A program made the translations under genes and the position numbers. This document shows, one piece after another, positions 47,780 through 60,270 of a stretch of DNA of 64,000 bases (the first letter of the stretch is position 1; each line of letters opens with the position of its first letter). The stretch lies in assembly GCF_014898055.3 (NCBI RefSeq), contig NW_023604295.1, positions 70,520,301 through 70,584,300 on the forward strand, read 5' to 3'. Under the pieces are notes generated by a model, which was given only the letters and a program-made list of their open reading frames with translations, searched no databases and was not told where the DNA came from. Source of the DNA: Talpa occidentalis. Its lineage: Eukaryota > Chordata > Mammalia > Eulipotyphla > Talpidae.

Positions 47780-49990
47780 TCACCATTTAAGTCTTTTAAA
47801 ATTTTTAGTAATTTACATTTCTATTGGTAGGGCAGATGTAAAGGTAAATATTTCATTGTAAATATTTCATTGTAATTATTATATTATGCTAACATAATGA
47901 AGTCATTGAAATGTCATTGTCTGAATTTTTGCACCACAAATTGAAATAATGTGTTTTTTATATTGACCTTGAGTACAACATCACTGAATGTATTTCCTCA
48001 TTATAAATTTAATTTACATTTTCTCTGCTTCTTGCAAATGTTTCTCCCCTTCTAATCTGTGTTTGATTTTTTTTTTTTTTTCTGACTTGTTACTCCAGTA
48101 CACCATTAAACGGTTGCAAATAGATATCTTTAACCTTAAGGAAATAATTTTCAATGTCTCCCCTCTACAGATGAGTTTAAATGTCACTCTTGCAGATGTT
48201 CTTTATAAAATTAAGGAAATTTTCTGAGATTCATAGTTGTTTAAAAAATTTGTCATAATGAATTTTATCTAAAAGCTTTTCATGGTATCCTTTGAAGTGA
48301 TCATATGTTGATTCTGTATATGTGGTGGTAAGTTGCATTGCCTGATTTGCAAATATTATATACATCTCATTTTTCTGTAGGAATGAAAGACTTTGTTGTG
48401 ATATATTTTAATCAATTGCTATATTGCATCCCCTCATTTTATTGAGGAATTTTGATTCTGAGAAAATTTGCCTATAGTTTTTCTGTGCTTGGTGTGTACT
48501 ATGGTTCAGTGAAAAGTAATTGGAATTTTTTTTATTCTGTTATCAGAAACAATGCCATTTCATTTAATTTAAATTATTTTCTATTGCTTCTCTATCCTCA
48601 CTTATTCATGTGAGGTCGTATTACCTATACTTTGTGAAAGATTATTTGAGTATTTACTTCAAGTTCTTGATTCTTTTCATTGAAGAATTTGGTATGATTC
48701 ATCAAATTCATTTTCCTTTCACAATTATTTAAGCTTCAGGCTGAAAAAAATGTCTTTAATTAGTCAATCTATTAAGTTTAAATATGGAACTCAGTTTTCA
48801 ATGAAGACATGAAAAATATTATTGTAAATGAAGACAGAGTGAATATATAAGTGATTATGGTTTTATAATTCTCCAGCTCTGATACATTATGCATGAAAGT
48901 ATATTTTTATATACTGGCAAAGTTAGCTTAATAATTGAGTGGAAATACGTTTAAATTGATTTTTTTTAATAATTGCTTCTTTTCCTATATTCTCTTGAGT
49001 TATTTATATATTTAAAAATATTATTCCATATTAGCTACTATTTTAGAAACTGCTTTTTACTCACTCTTCTTAAATGCTTGACCTAACTCATTATAATCGG
49101 CTTATAATAATTTATATTGTCATTAACAACCGATTGCATTGTAGTTCCATTTGCCTTCCCATTTGTTATGCTACTTTTGTCATAAATTTTCTTTCTGATA
49201 ATGAATACCTTACAACTTTATAAAATAATAATATTGTGGTTATTGTCTTAGTAGTCTATATTCATTAAATTATTTAAAAATAGACTCGAATTATAATTAG
49301 ATTTATCATTTCTAATCTTTATTTTCTATGTACAAATTCAATTTCCACTTTTACCATGGTCTTTCAGTAAAAAATATTTTACTCAATATTTCTTAGTGTA
49401 GATTTTTTGACAATAAATTCTATTTCTTCTGTGTCTAAAACATCTCTGTTTCAGTCACGTATTTGATGGATATATTCTAGGTATAAAATACTTAGTTTTG
49501 ACAGTTTTTATTTTTCCTTTCATAACTTCAGTAGTGTTCGATTGTTTCTGACCTATGTTGTTCCTGATTAGAAATCCACCATCAATCTCATTGTAGTTTC
49601 CCTGTATTTGATAACATTTTTTTTCTTGGTATTTTAAAATCTTCTCATTGTTTTCAGCATTTTAACTAGATGGTCTTTGGCGTAATTTCCTTTATCCTAT
49701 TCGATATTTTTAAAAAAATCTTAGTTTTTACGCTGATATTTTGATAGCATTTGGAAGTTCAGGGCCATGTATAATTTTTTTTTTTTTCTGTTCTACTTCT
49801 TTCATTTTAGAACTCTTTATGAATGTGAAAGTACAGCACAAGTCAATATGTATTTCAGCATATATTTTATTCATTTCTACATTTTCCTCGGCCTTCCTCT
49901 TTCCAATTAGACTTTTAAGGGAGTATTCTATGTCAGATTCTTCATTTCACATTCCCAAATTTTTCTTACCTCAAAACTCTATAAGCTGTC
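47780..49990 (-). repeat. Old L1/HAL1-type LINE, ORF2 and upstream regions
   Basis: Antisense L1 motifs appear in order: GATGTTCTTTATAAAATTAA (about 48190), GAAGTGATCATATGTTGATT (48293), then GTGTAGATTTTTTGACAATA (about 49395), CATAACTTCAGTAGTGTTCG (49521), GATTAGAAATCCACCATCAA (about 49566) and TCCATTTTCTTTCATT-like pieces. The later blocks parallel those at 59810-60060 in the large L1. It is very diverged and internally gapped. Confidence 0.5.
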
Positions 49991-50952
49991 TTTAGCACAA
50001 ATTAGCAATAAATGCATGTTTGAGGTTATAGTCTAAATAGGACAATTGCAAACAACAAAGAAGTGCAAAGATTTTTGCCACTAGACCAATCTTCACAGGG
50101 CATCATCTACTGACACTTCTATTACTCCCTGTAGAGCACAATCATACTTGGTTATCAAGCATTGAAATCTGTCTGCTCTGTATAAATTTATCCTAAAATG
50201 AATCGTGCAGTTTTATTCTCCATGTAAGCCACTGACATATCACTCAATACAGAACAGAAGGTCCATGTGAACTGCGATAAATTATTGTTGTCATTATTTT
50301 CCCATATATTTATTATTTGGTCATCTAACCAACATTTTTCAGAGGTGCTTAATATCTGCAGTATATTACCACAACTTGATGAAAGGAGATGTGACTTTGA
50401 GTGTATTGGTTTAGTTATACTTACAACATCATGATTGTTTGCATCTCAAACACAGAAGCTAAAGAAAATTTAAGACAAAATAATTTATATGAAATAATCA
50501 AGAATAACCAGTCACCCTAGCTAATGGAGTCCTAACCAAAGCTGTTAAATTCCCGGGAATAGGGATTTGTGGGATATCATAAGAAATATACATCAAAAAG
50601 TCCACAATAAGTTACTGTCTTGTCTAACCTAATAATAAAAATACTTTTTTTGGTAGATATTTTAGGTTTCTGAATATACTATACATATTAATTGAGTTAA
50701 TCTTATTAACTGAAGTGTTTAGAGAGATACCGAGTTTAGAATAGAGTGGAATCACTGGCTTTGAGATAGTTGTTGATGAGAAGGGCCAAAATTATTTGCT
50801 GTTAACTTATCATGATTTTATAATCCCAGCACTGTGATCCAAACATAAAAATAATTTTGAAAATGTCTGTTACATGGATGTATTCTGATTATGGTATCAG
50901 AAGTATCTGTACAATATCTAATACTGTCTCAGTGACAATCATTAGGGCTTGT
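49991..50952. other. AT-rich intergenic sequence
   Basis: No recognisable feature was found. Confidence 0.4.
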
Positions 50953-51760
50953 CAGTAGTTCTTATTTCTTGTATTTTAGTATTAGTTATTTTAACAGGTT
51001 TGAGTTGATAGCTAATTGTTTTTATTTGCATTCCCCTAATGGTTAGTGAGGCTATCTTTCCATGTACCTATTGGCAAGAATGTGGAGAAAAGGAAAACCT
51101 TTGGCACTGCTGGAGACAATGCAAATGTATGCTTCCACTTTAGAAATTAGTATGGAGGTTCCTCAAAAAATACAGAATCATCATATGATACAATACTGTT
51201 TCTCATATGATATAATACTATTTCTGAGTATTTACCAAAGAAAGCAAAAACAATAACAAAAAAGATAGTTGTACTCCATGTTCACTGAAACATAATTTAA
51301 CAACAAAGATATGAAACATCCTAAGATATGAAACATTGTTTCCATCAGTGGAAACACACACATTCACTCTACAATATTATTTGATCATAAGAAAGAGGGA
51401 ATCTTGTCTTGTGACAACATCAATGATCTTTGAGGGATTACACCAAATGAAATAGATAAGCCCAAGAAAGACAAATACTATATGATTTTACTTATCTATG
51501 TATAATCTAAAAACAAAGCACCAAATTCTTAGTTACAGAAACAGATTTACACTTGCCCAAGGTAGTGGCCATAAGTAGGTGTAATGTTGAAGGTACAACA
51601 GGTACCTTTTTAACTATAGTTAATAACACTGTATCACATATTTGGACCTTACAAAGACTAAAACTTGAGGCTGGTGACAGTTACTCTAGTGATCATACCA
51701 CTTTATACCAGTGAAAATGACCCACATCAAAAACAAAACAAAACAATAAAACACAAAAAA
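50953..51760 (+). repeat. 5'-inverted (twin-primed) L1M insertion
   Basis: 50953-51070 is L1 in antisense (TTATTTCTTGTATTTTAGTA, TTTTAACAGGTTTGAGTTGA, TTTATTTGCATTCCCCTAAT, TTTCCATGTACCTATTGGC). At about 51071 it switches to L1 sense (AGAATGTGGAGAAAAGGAAA, ATGGAGGTTCCTCAAAAAAT, TTGATCATAAGAAAGAGGGA, ATGATTTTACTTATCTATGT), ending in an A-rich tail near 51760. The two parts are neighbours in L1, so this is a 5' inversion. The 64-codon frame at 51062-51256 lies in the L1. Confidence 0.8.
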
Positions 51761-52445
51761 GTTATGCAAGCTGTGGAGAAAAAGGAACCCTCATAGAATC
51801 TTAATGGGTGTTTTCTAAAAACAATAGGAAGTTTCTTCAGAATATTAAGAATAGAAATACCTTATGATTCAGCAATTCCAATAGTAGGTATTTATGTGAA
51901 GAATACAAAATCACTAATTCAAAGGGATTTATCTACTCCTGTATTCATTTTAGCAGAAATTACAGTAGTCAATTTATGGAATTAACCTAAATGCCCAATG
52001 ACAAAGCAGTGGGTTAAGAAAATTATATATATATATAATACTACTTAGTTATATAGAAAGATGAATTCTTGCCATTTGTGACAAAATGGATAGAACTCTA
52101 CAGAGTGTATTATGTTAAGAAAATAAGAAAAAAAAATAAGAAATACCAGGTGATTTCACTCATCTGTAGAATATAGAGAAACACAACAAAGCCATTGACA
52201 AAAATTAAAGCAAAACCAACTCTGGAAATATCATTGTAGAATTGAGGCTACTCAAAGGGGAGGTAGGTTGGAGTTGGGGACAGTGGGGAAAAAGGATCCC
52301 ATGATTTATGTTCAAGACTATGTATGTTTTGATGGTGAGCTTGATGTAGGAGCATACATTTGAAAAATGTAAACTTATTCCCCTAAATCAAGTACAATAT
52401 TATAAACCAATGTCAGCTTAATAAAAAAAAAATAAAAATATATTA
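51761..52445 (+). repeat. Second L1M 3' end, tandem to the first
   Basis: It starts GCAAGCTGTGGAGAAAAAGG at nearly the same L1 position as the sense part of the previous insertion. It continues through CTTATGATTCAGCAATTCCA, TGCCATTTGTGACAAAATGG, GGTGATTTCACTCATCTGTA and TGTTTTGATGGTGAGCTTGA to CAGCTTAATAAAAAAAAAAT. It is 5'-truncated and dead. Confidence 0.8.
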
Positions 52446-53888
52446 AAAGCCTACCAGTTTACCAATTGAGATTAGAATTTGTACTCTCTAATGAATTATA
52501 TGTTCTTGTTTTCTCACTGCACAGTGAGCTATAAAAGTACTGATTTATCAGATGTTTTCCACACTTCCTCAACATTCCGATGCTTATTACAGTGTCTCTC
52601 TGTGTTAAGCATCCAGTATATGTTTATTAGTGACTTTGCTGTTATTACCTCTTTGAAAATGAACAGTAAAAAAAAAAAATGCTGTTTTCCATAGAAAATG
52701 TTTTGCATCACTGCTTCTTCTTGTCATTCGTGGATAAAATTCTTATATAGTTCTTTAGTGAGTGACAGATTTGTTATGATTTTTTTAAAGTCCTGCTTCA
52801 CCAGAAGTTAATTCATGAAGATAATGGAATCCTTGTCCCTTTTTATTAGCTTTATGTAACTCTTTTTATATACATAGTTAGAAAGCATAACAACACAGAA
52901 TTGTATGCACTAGTGTACTAATGTTATAAGTAAATGAAAATGAACATATTGATAGTACTATTTTGAACTCAGTGGTTTTATTTTGGCTCCTTTTTAAGTA
53001 TTAAGATACTTCATAAATCATTGAAATCCCCTTGATTTATTTACTCTTTCCAAAGAATAACCCAAAATGTCAAGGATTATATCATCATCTATAATAAACA
53101 TAGTATAAAACTCAAAGGTAAAATATATCATTCACCATTTTTAACATAAAATAGATCAGTGAAATTTAGATGGAGAAGTCTTATTTTTCCTTGTTGAGTA
53201 GAAAGTGAATGAAAATGAATGAGATGGAAAAGGTATATGGAATTGTACATTTTGTTTGTGTCATGATAAAAAAATAAATCAATGTCAGTTTTTCTTTAGC
53301 ACATTTTTGTGTTTTCTCTAGGGTACATAGTTCTGATGAAATTGATTTTTCTCAATCACTGTCAGGTTTGTTCTGTGTATTTCACTAACAATAGCTTTTC
53401 TCATAGGGCAAAATTTATGAAATAGTCCCAGGTGAGAATAGATATGACATGCAATATCGAAATATAAATCAAGATATTTCTACTTAAGATGATACTACGA
53501 ATGACTAAAATTGAATACGTGATGCTTTTTAATACCAAATTGTTCATTTTCTGCTTGTACAGAAGAAGTTATATATGAGTATTAAAAATTGAAACTAATT
53601 TAAAACATATCATGTTGTTTCATTCCATTTAATGAAGACTTTGTGATAATCATCAAAATTCCTTGAGAGAGTTAATTTTCTATTTTCATAGGCACTGTTA
53701 AGCATTGGTCATAAGTCTTATTTTGGCCAGTGAATTTAGAGCAGATATCAGAGTCATATCTAGAAATAGGATTTAAGAAACAGTTGGCAATCTTACTTGT
53801 ATTAGCATTCATAGAAACACATGTTGATACAAAGTTAATTGATGAATATGTTAGTGATTGTAGTAAATATTGCTCCAGTATTTTCATC
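52446..53888. other. AT-rich intergenic sequence
   Basis: No gene or named repeat was seen. A short A12 run lies near 52668. Confidence 0.45.
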
Positions 53889-53902
53889 TCAAAATGAAAA
53901 AT

Positions 53903-54180
53903 GGGGCCTCCCGGGTGGTGCAGTGGTGCAGCGGGTTGAGCACAGCACTGTGAAGCTGTCTGCAGCCTCTGCAGCATGGATTTGATTCCTGGCTGGCCAG
54001 GGAGATACCCACATGGTGGGGCAGACCTCTCCTGTCTTGTCCGCTGCTCCCCTCAGCAGTGTTTTGGGTCGTTTGCCTGTTTTGCTCCCTGCTCTGTCTC
54101 TGGTGAATTCTCTCACCCTCCCATGCCCTGGCCTGTAACCCAGTTCTTGTATAAATAAAAATAAATCTTTAAAAAAAAAT
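53903..54180 (+). repeat. tRNA-derived SINE (type B)
   Basis: It runs from GGGGCCTCCCGGGTGGTGCA to CAGTTCTTGTATAAATAAAA and poly(A). An 8-nt stutter (GTGGTGCAGTGGTGCA) sits in the A-box region. The TSD TCAAAATGAAAAA (53889-53901) versus TCAAAGTGAAAAA (54181-54193) has one mismatch. Confidence 0.93.
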
Positions 54181-54654
54181 TCAAAGTGAAAAAAATTGCA
54201 TTATATTTAGTTGTTGAGGTTATATGATAGTGTACATATGCTGTGATATTAATCTTCTCGAATAGGATAATTAACACAAAGGTTTCTTAAGATTGAAAAT
54301 TTTTCTCATTATTTCTCAGCATTTATTTTCTTAGATGAAAATAGTTGAAATGCAACATTGCTACATTGAAATCAATATTAAATATATAAATTATAAATTG
54401 AATCATTATTTTTGAGTGTCTATATCATAAATATCATATAAACTTAATTTTTGAGATACCATTGCTATGCTTTGTACATGAAGACAGTTTGGGTGAGTTT
54501 ACTGTGTCAGGTTATTGAAGTTTGAGATTATGCGTTATAGTAGCACTTGTTAACCTTATTGACTAAAGCGCAGTCTTAAAATTAATTTCTACTTATTTTT
54601 CACCTGTGTTTAATCAGACAATTGAAAAAGCTTAAGGATTTTGAAACTTGAAAT

Positions 54655-54951
54655 TTCATTTATTTATTTATTTATTAAAGATTTATTTATTTTTTATTTA
54701 TTTATACAAGCACTGGGTACAGTCAGAAGCAAGGGAGGGTGAGAGAATTCACCAGAGCCAGAGCGGGGAACAGAGCAGGCAGAACGACCGAAGCACACTG
54801 CTGAGGGGAGCAGTGGGCGGCAGGAGAGGTCTGCGTGCCAAGTGGGACCCTCCTCCGGTGGCCGGGGAGCAGCAGGGGATCGAACCGGCACTGCAGAGGC
54901 TGCGGGCAGCTTTGCAACCAGCGCTTAACCGCTGCGCCACCGGGGTGTCCC
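54655..54951 (-). repeat. tRNA-derived SINE (type A, long)
   Basis: It runs from an (ATTT)n tail, through GCACTGGGTACAGTCAGAAG and TCCTCCGGTGGCCGGGGAGC, to CTGCGCCACCGGGGTGTCCC. It carries the long-subgroup segment. It abuts the next SINE in the same orientation, separated by ATGTATTTATTTTTTT, so a TSD cannot be read cleanly. Confidence 0.93.
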
Positions 54952-54965
54952 ATGTATTTATTTTT

Positions 54966-55223
54966 TTAAAGATTTATTATTCATTCATACAAGAACAGGG
55001 GTACAAGCCAGAGCGGCAGAAGGTAAAATGATTCACCAGAGACAGAGTGGGGAGCAGAACAGGCAGACAGACTGAAATACACTGCTGAGGGGAGCAGCAA
55101 GTAAGACAGGTGAGGTCTGCTGTGCCATGTGGATAGCTCCCTGGCCCGGGATTGATTCATGCTCTGGAGGCTGCAGATAGCTTCATAGTGCTGTGCTTAA
55201 CCCCTTGCACCACCAGGGAGTCA
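54966..55223 (-). repeat. tRNA-derived SINE (type B/C), tandem to the previous
   Basis: It runs from TTAAAGATTTATTATTCATT, through CAAGAACAGGGGTACAAGCC and GTGGATAGCTCCCTGGCC, to TTGCACCACCAGGGAGTC. It is more diverged than the copy at 54655. That younger copy may have landed in or near its T-rich end. Confidence 0.9.
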
Positions 55224-55954
55224 CCAAATATAAAATTTTAAACTATTTTTATACTATGTTTTCTTCTGTGCTTGCTTCTTTACTTAAATGGAAGGGCTTT
55301 ACAAACTCCCTGAAAAAATTAATAGCAATTTAATACATATTAAATGGGTAAGTATACAACACACACACACAAGCACATACATATTAAGTCAAGTACTATA
55401 TGAACAGATGTTAATATGGAGAATAATAGGTAACAAAAATAGTTGTTAATTGAGGTTTTAAAAAATGTCTAGAATTTCAGTTGTTAGAAAAATTTAATAC
55501 CTTACACTTTAAAAATAAATTACAAGTATCCATGACAACTAAAGTCATATGGAAAGCATATTTGTCCTTGCATATGGAGAAACTGCTGAAATTATTTAGC
55601 ATCAGCCACAGACATCATTCAGAAACAACGTGTTGTCAATAATGATCAATCTCAGGTATATTTAAAGAAAATATAATAGAATAATTGCTCAGAGGGCACA
55701 CAGCAATAACCAAATGCTGTGAGATTGTATGTAACAGACAATAATGGGTTATTGAAATCCTTGAAATATTATACACAAAGAAAGTTAGAAAATATTCCCT
55801 AACTTTTCATATTTCAGGGTTACTAAGCAACCAAAAATATATATACTCTTTATAAAATCTTTGCAATGAGTTTAAGATAAATATCTAAACTAAAACTAAA
55901 TATTAAGAAATATTTCATAAAATTAATATTCAGTGCACTTAATTTGCTGAAGTT
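55224..55954. other. AT-rich sequence
   Basis: A short (CA)n lies at about 55361-55372. No gene or named element was seen. Confidence 0.45.
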
Positions 55955-57065
55955 TTGTCTATTTTTATTGCATTATTATTGACATATATAACTTTGTTAT
56001 TTAGCTTTATGGTATAATAAATAATGTATATTGTGAAGTAATTATCCAATGAAAGTTAACTTCTATCACATATAGATACCCCCCAAAATATTTTCCCTGT
56101 GATAGCAACTCTTAGGATTTACTCTCCTGAAAGCATTCTTATATACCATATTTTAATGTTAACTATAATCATCATGTATATTACATACCTAGCACCTATT
56201 TATCTTATAACTGGGATTTTGTACCTTTTGGATGTCTTAAGCTCCCCTATACCCCCACCCCTTTCCAATCATTGTCTCTGAGAATCATAAATCTAATTAC
56301 TTTTTCTATGAAATTTTTCTAAAAATTTTACATCAACATGAGATCATTCTATATTTGCCCTCTGTCAGATTTTGCATAATGTTCTAATGACCCATTATGT
56401 TGTTGCAAATGATAGGATTGCCTATTGTATAGCAAACATCATCCCATGGTGTGTGTGTGTGTACACTCACTTCATCTATATAACCATACCATTCATATCT
56501 AACTACCTCTATCTCATAACTTCATTATTTATCCATGTGATATTGGACACTTAGTTTGTCAGTTTGTCTGGCTAGTAAAAATAATCGTGTTATAAATATG
56601 CATATCTCCAGACAGTGTTTTACTTACTTTCTGTGTATTTTCAAAAATGGAATTGCTGGATCAAGTAGTACATCTAGTTTAGTTTAATTTTTTGAGGAAG
56701 CTAAATTTAAATGCTGTTTAAATGCATGCTGTTTTCCGTAGTTTACCAATTTACAGTCACTCCAATAGTACATTGGGATCCCACATTTCCCCACATCTTT
56801 GCCAGAACTTGTTATCTCTTACCTCTTTGAAACAATTCATTTTGACAGGCATGAGGTGATATCTCAATGAGGTCTTGATTGCATTTCCCCAATGATTATT
56901 GATGCTAAGCATCTTGTATGTACCAGTGGTTATATTTATCCTTTCTTTAGGAAAAAAAACAAAAAAACAAAAAACAAAAAAACACCTATTAAAGTCCTTT
57001 GCCCACTTTTAAGTGGATAATTTGTTATCTTGCTATTGAGTTTTATGGATTATTTCTTTATTTTA

Positions 57066-57393
57066 GAAATTTTTTTTTAATTTTTTTTTTTATAGAGGCA
57101 TGTTATTTATTTATTTGTTTGTTTGTTTGTTTGTTTGTTTGTTTATACATGCACTGGGTACAGTCAGAAGCGCGGGAGGGTGAGAGAATTCACCAGAGCC
57201 AGAGCGGGGTGCAGAGCAGGCAGAAGGACCGAAGTACACTGCTGAGGGGAGCAGCGGGCGGCAGGAGAGGTCTGCGCGCCATGTGGGACCCTCCTCCGGT
57301 GGCCAGGGAGCAGCCGGGGATCGAACCAGCACCGCAGAGATCGCGGGCAGCTTCGCAACCCAGCGCTCAACCGCTGCGCCACTGGGGAGGCCC
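57066..57393 (-). repeat. Young tRNA-derived SINE (type A, long) with extra 3' tail block, nested in L1
   Basis: Read on the minus strand it ends GTGCATGTATAAAC, then (AAAC)n(AAAT)n, then ACATGCCTCTAT (plus strand 57092-57103), then poly(A). This is the same tail as the copy at 47317. The body is nearly intact, with TCCTCCGGTGGCCAGGGAGC and CTGCGCCACTGGGGAGGCCC. The 15-bp TSD TATTTCTTTATTTTA lies at 57051-57065 and 57394-57408, exact. The 136-codon frame at 56999-57409 is a read of the SINE. Confidence 0.96.
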
Positions 57394-58628
57394 TATTTCT
57401 TTATTTTAAATATTAACTACTAATCTATGGGTTGTTTTTCATTTTTTGTAACATTTTGTCTAGACAAAGCTACTTAGTTTGATGTATATTAACTTGTTTA
57501 CTTTTTAACTTTTTATTGTACTGCTTTTACTTTAGGTAAAATATCCAAAAATCATTGCCAAAACCCCTATTGCTAGTATATAGGAATACTGATTTTCATG
57601 TTTTGTTTGGTAAACTATAACTTTACTGCATTTGTTGATTATGTTTAATGGATTTTTTGGTATAGTATTTGATTGTCTATAAATTGAGTCATGTCAACTG
57701 AAAATAGAGAAAATTTTAGCCTTCCTTTCTACTTTTGATGACTTTCTTTTTCTTGCCTGAATGCATTACTGTATTGGATAGGAATAGGGAGAGTAGGAAA
57801 CTTTTTTGTTTCCTGATCTTGAGGGAAAGCTTTCACCAGTGAATATGATGATAATTGTGAGATTTTTGTATATGTAACATACTATGTTGAGGTGCATTCC
57901 TTCTATACCTAATCAAGAGGTTTTTTTTTTTTTATCATGAGCATATGTTGATTTTTTTCAAATGCTTTTCCTTCATCAATGAAGATGAATATTTGATTTT
58001 GTTATATTTTAATGATGTGATTAATTACGTTCATTGCTTTGCATATGTTGAAGTATTCTGGTATTCCAGGAATAAATACCACTTGACCGTGGTGAATAAT
58101 CCTTTACATGCACTGTTAAATTCAGTTTGTTGTTATTTTGAGACTGTTTTCATCTATATTCATCAGGGATATTGTCTATAATTCTATTTCTAGTAGTGTG
58201 CTTTTCTGACTTTGTTATTAGGTAATGCTGACCTCATAAAATGAGTGTTTTCTGCTGTCTTAGATTTTTCAAAGAATTTGTGAGGATTGGTGTTAAATCA
58301 TTAGGAAGTTGAAGCTACTTGGTGGTCAGAGAAGCTCTTTGGCATGTTTTCAATCTTCTTGAATTTTCTAAGATCTTTTTTGTGGCCTAAAATATGTTTT
58401 GTCTCTAAAAATATTTTATGCGACATGAAAATAATGTTTATGTTGTCATTGACAAGGCATGCTCTGTATTTGTTTGGTCCATTTTTTTCTATAGTGTCAT
58501 TTAAATCCACTTTCCTCACTGATTTCATTTATTGTTGAGAATGGAGTATTCATGTCCTCAGCTGCTTTTTTGGGTTGCTGCCTTCCTCTGTTAGTTATTA
58601 CTTTATGTATTTGGGGGCTCTAATTTTG

Positions 58629-58702
58629 GTTGTGTGTGTGTATGTGTGTGTATTCATTTTTTATATATTATATATAATTATATTATATATATTATTTTAT
58701 AA
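58629..58702. repeat. (TG)n followed by AT-rich palindromic repeat
   Basis: TTGTGTGTGTGTATGTGTGT is followed by TATATATTATATATAATTAT and similar. It is simple sequence within the L1. Confidence 0.85.
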
Positions 58703-59202
58703 TGATCATCTGCCACTTTTCACCACTTCTAAAGTGTGCTATTCTACCTTGTTTGAGGAATACATTATTAATAATTTACTGTGACAATTGTGGTAATTGT
58801 TTTCTGGTTGTTTGGTTGTGTCCCATTGTTCCTTGCTTTATATTATGCCATATTTATTTTTCATTTGTTGAAATCTCTTGGTATAATTATGCCTTAATTT
58901 CTTTGTCACATTCCTTTGTATAATTTGTACAGATTTTCCGATTGTGGTTACCATGATATATATGTTAGTATGAATATCATAAAACTATTTTAGACTGATA
59001 ACTGCTTCAATAAAAGTTTTAAAATTTGCAATTTTACTTCTTCCCCTGGTATTTTATATTTGACTTTATAATTTGCCTATTTTTATATTGTCTAACTAAT
59101 GCCAGCTAATTATCATGGTTATTTTATTACATTTGCTATTTAAATTTAGAGCATGTATTTACCAATACCACTGTGATTTATGCTATCATCTTATATGTTT
59201 TT

Positions 59203-59441
59203 TTTTTTTTTAAGATTTATTCACACATACAAGAACTGGGGTACAGGCCGGAGGTGTGGAGGGCGAGAGGATTCAGAGACAGAGTGGGGAACAGGACAGA
59301 CTATAATACACTGCCAAAGGGAGCAGCGGGTGAGACAGGAGAGGTCTGCTGGGCCATGTGGGCTGGATCTAGCTCCTGCTGCAGAGGCTGCAGACAGTTT
59401 CACAGTGCGGTGCTTAACCCCTTGCACCACCAGGGAGGCCC
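59203..59441 (-). repeat. tRNA-derived SINE (type B/C) nested in L1
   Basis: It runs from T-rich tail and TAAGATTTATTCACACATAC to TTGCACCACCAGGGAGGCC. The TSD TCATCTTATATGTTTTT (59186-59202) versus TCATCTTATGTGTTTTT (59442-59458) has one mismatch. It lacks some of the central body. Confidence 0.92.
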
Positions 59442-59510
59442 TCATCTTATGTGTTTTTGATAAAGTAGCCTCTTTCACTGCAACTCAAAGATCTCATTTT
59501 GCCATTTCTT

Positions 59511-59789
59511 TTTTTTTTTTTTTAAGATTTATTTATTTATGCATACAAGAGCTGGGGTACAGGCCAGAGATGTGGGAGACAAAGTGGGGATACACTAGAG
59601 ACAGAGTGGGGAACAGAACAGGCAGACTGACTGTAAGTACACTGCTGAGGGGAGCAGTGGGCGAGACAGGAGAGGTCTGCCTTGCCATGTGGGTTTCTCC
59701 CTGGCTGGCTGGGGATCGAACTTGTGTTGCAGAGGCTGCGGGTTGCTTCGTAGTCTGGTGCTTAACCCCTTGAGACACAAGGGAGGCTC
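59511..59789 (-). repeat. tRNA-derived SINE (type B/C) nested in L1
   Basis: It runs from T13 and AAGATTTATTTATTTATGCA to TGAGACACAAGGGAGGCT. The TSD CATTTTGCCATTTCTT (59495-59510) versus CATTTTAGCATTTCTT (59790-59805) has two mismatches. The long 197-codon frame at 59180-59773 only joins this and the previous SINE. Confidence 0.92.
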
Positions 59790-60235
59790 CATTTTAGCAT
59801 TTCTTGTAAGGTACATTTTGTGATGATGAATCCCTCAGCTTTTGCATGCTCAGGAAAGTCTATCTCTTTTCTGTTTCTGAAAGACAACTTCTCTGGATAT
59901 GTTATTTAATGGACATTTGTTTTTCTGTCCATGTTTAAAACATGCCATCCCATGTTCTTCTAGCCTGAAATATTTTTGTTGTGCAATCTGATAATTTTTG
60001 GAGATTCCATTGTATGTAATTTCTTTCAAATTTTTGCTTGTGTGTTTGATTTTTAAGAAATAAATTACAATTGGTCTTGGTGTAGTCCTATTCTAGTTCA
60101 ACCCTATTGGAGTTTTTGAGTCTTATGGCTGGATGTCCACTTCTCTCCGCAGAATAGGGCAGTTTCAGCCATTGCTTGATTTTTTTTTTTTTTTTTTCTG
60201 TCCTTTTCTTTTTCTCTTCTCCTATGGAGTTACCA

Positions 60236-60270
60236 TAATGTGGACTTTTTTTTTTTTTTTTTTTTTTTGC
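60236..60270. repeat. Poly(T) tract in L1
   Basis: About 21 consecutive T follow GTGGACT. Similar T runs lie at about 60179-60198 and 60576-60598, within the L1 5'-end region. Confidence 0.85.

Noticed and set aside
56999..57409. 136-codon frame with a hydrophobic start
   Set aside because: It lies in antisense L1 plus a SINE. The hydrophobic part is the T-rich SINE tail.
58575..58923. Hydrophobic frames suggesting a membrane protein
   Set aside because: They are sense-strand readings of antisense, T-rich L1 sequence.
59180..59773. Longest open frame in the window (197 codons)
   Set aside because: It merely reads through two antisense SINEs and the short L1 spacer. The peptide repeats the standard SINE reading (RDRVGNRTGRL...).
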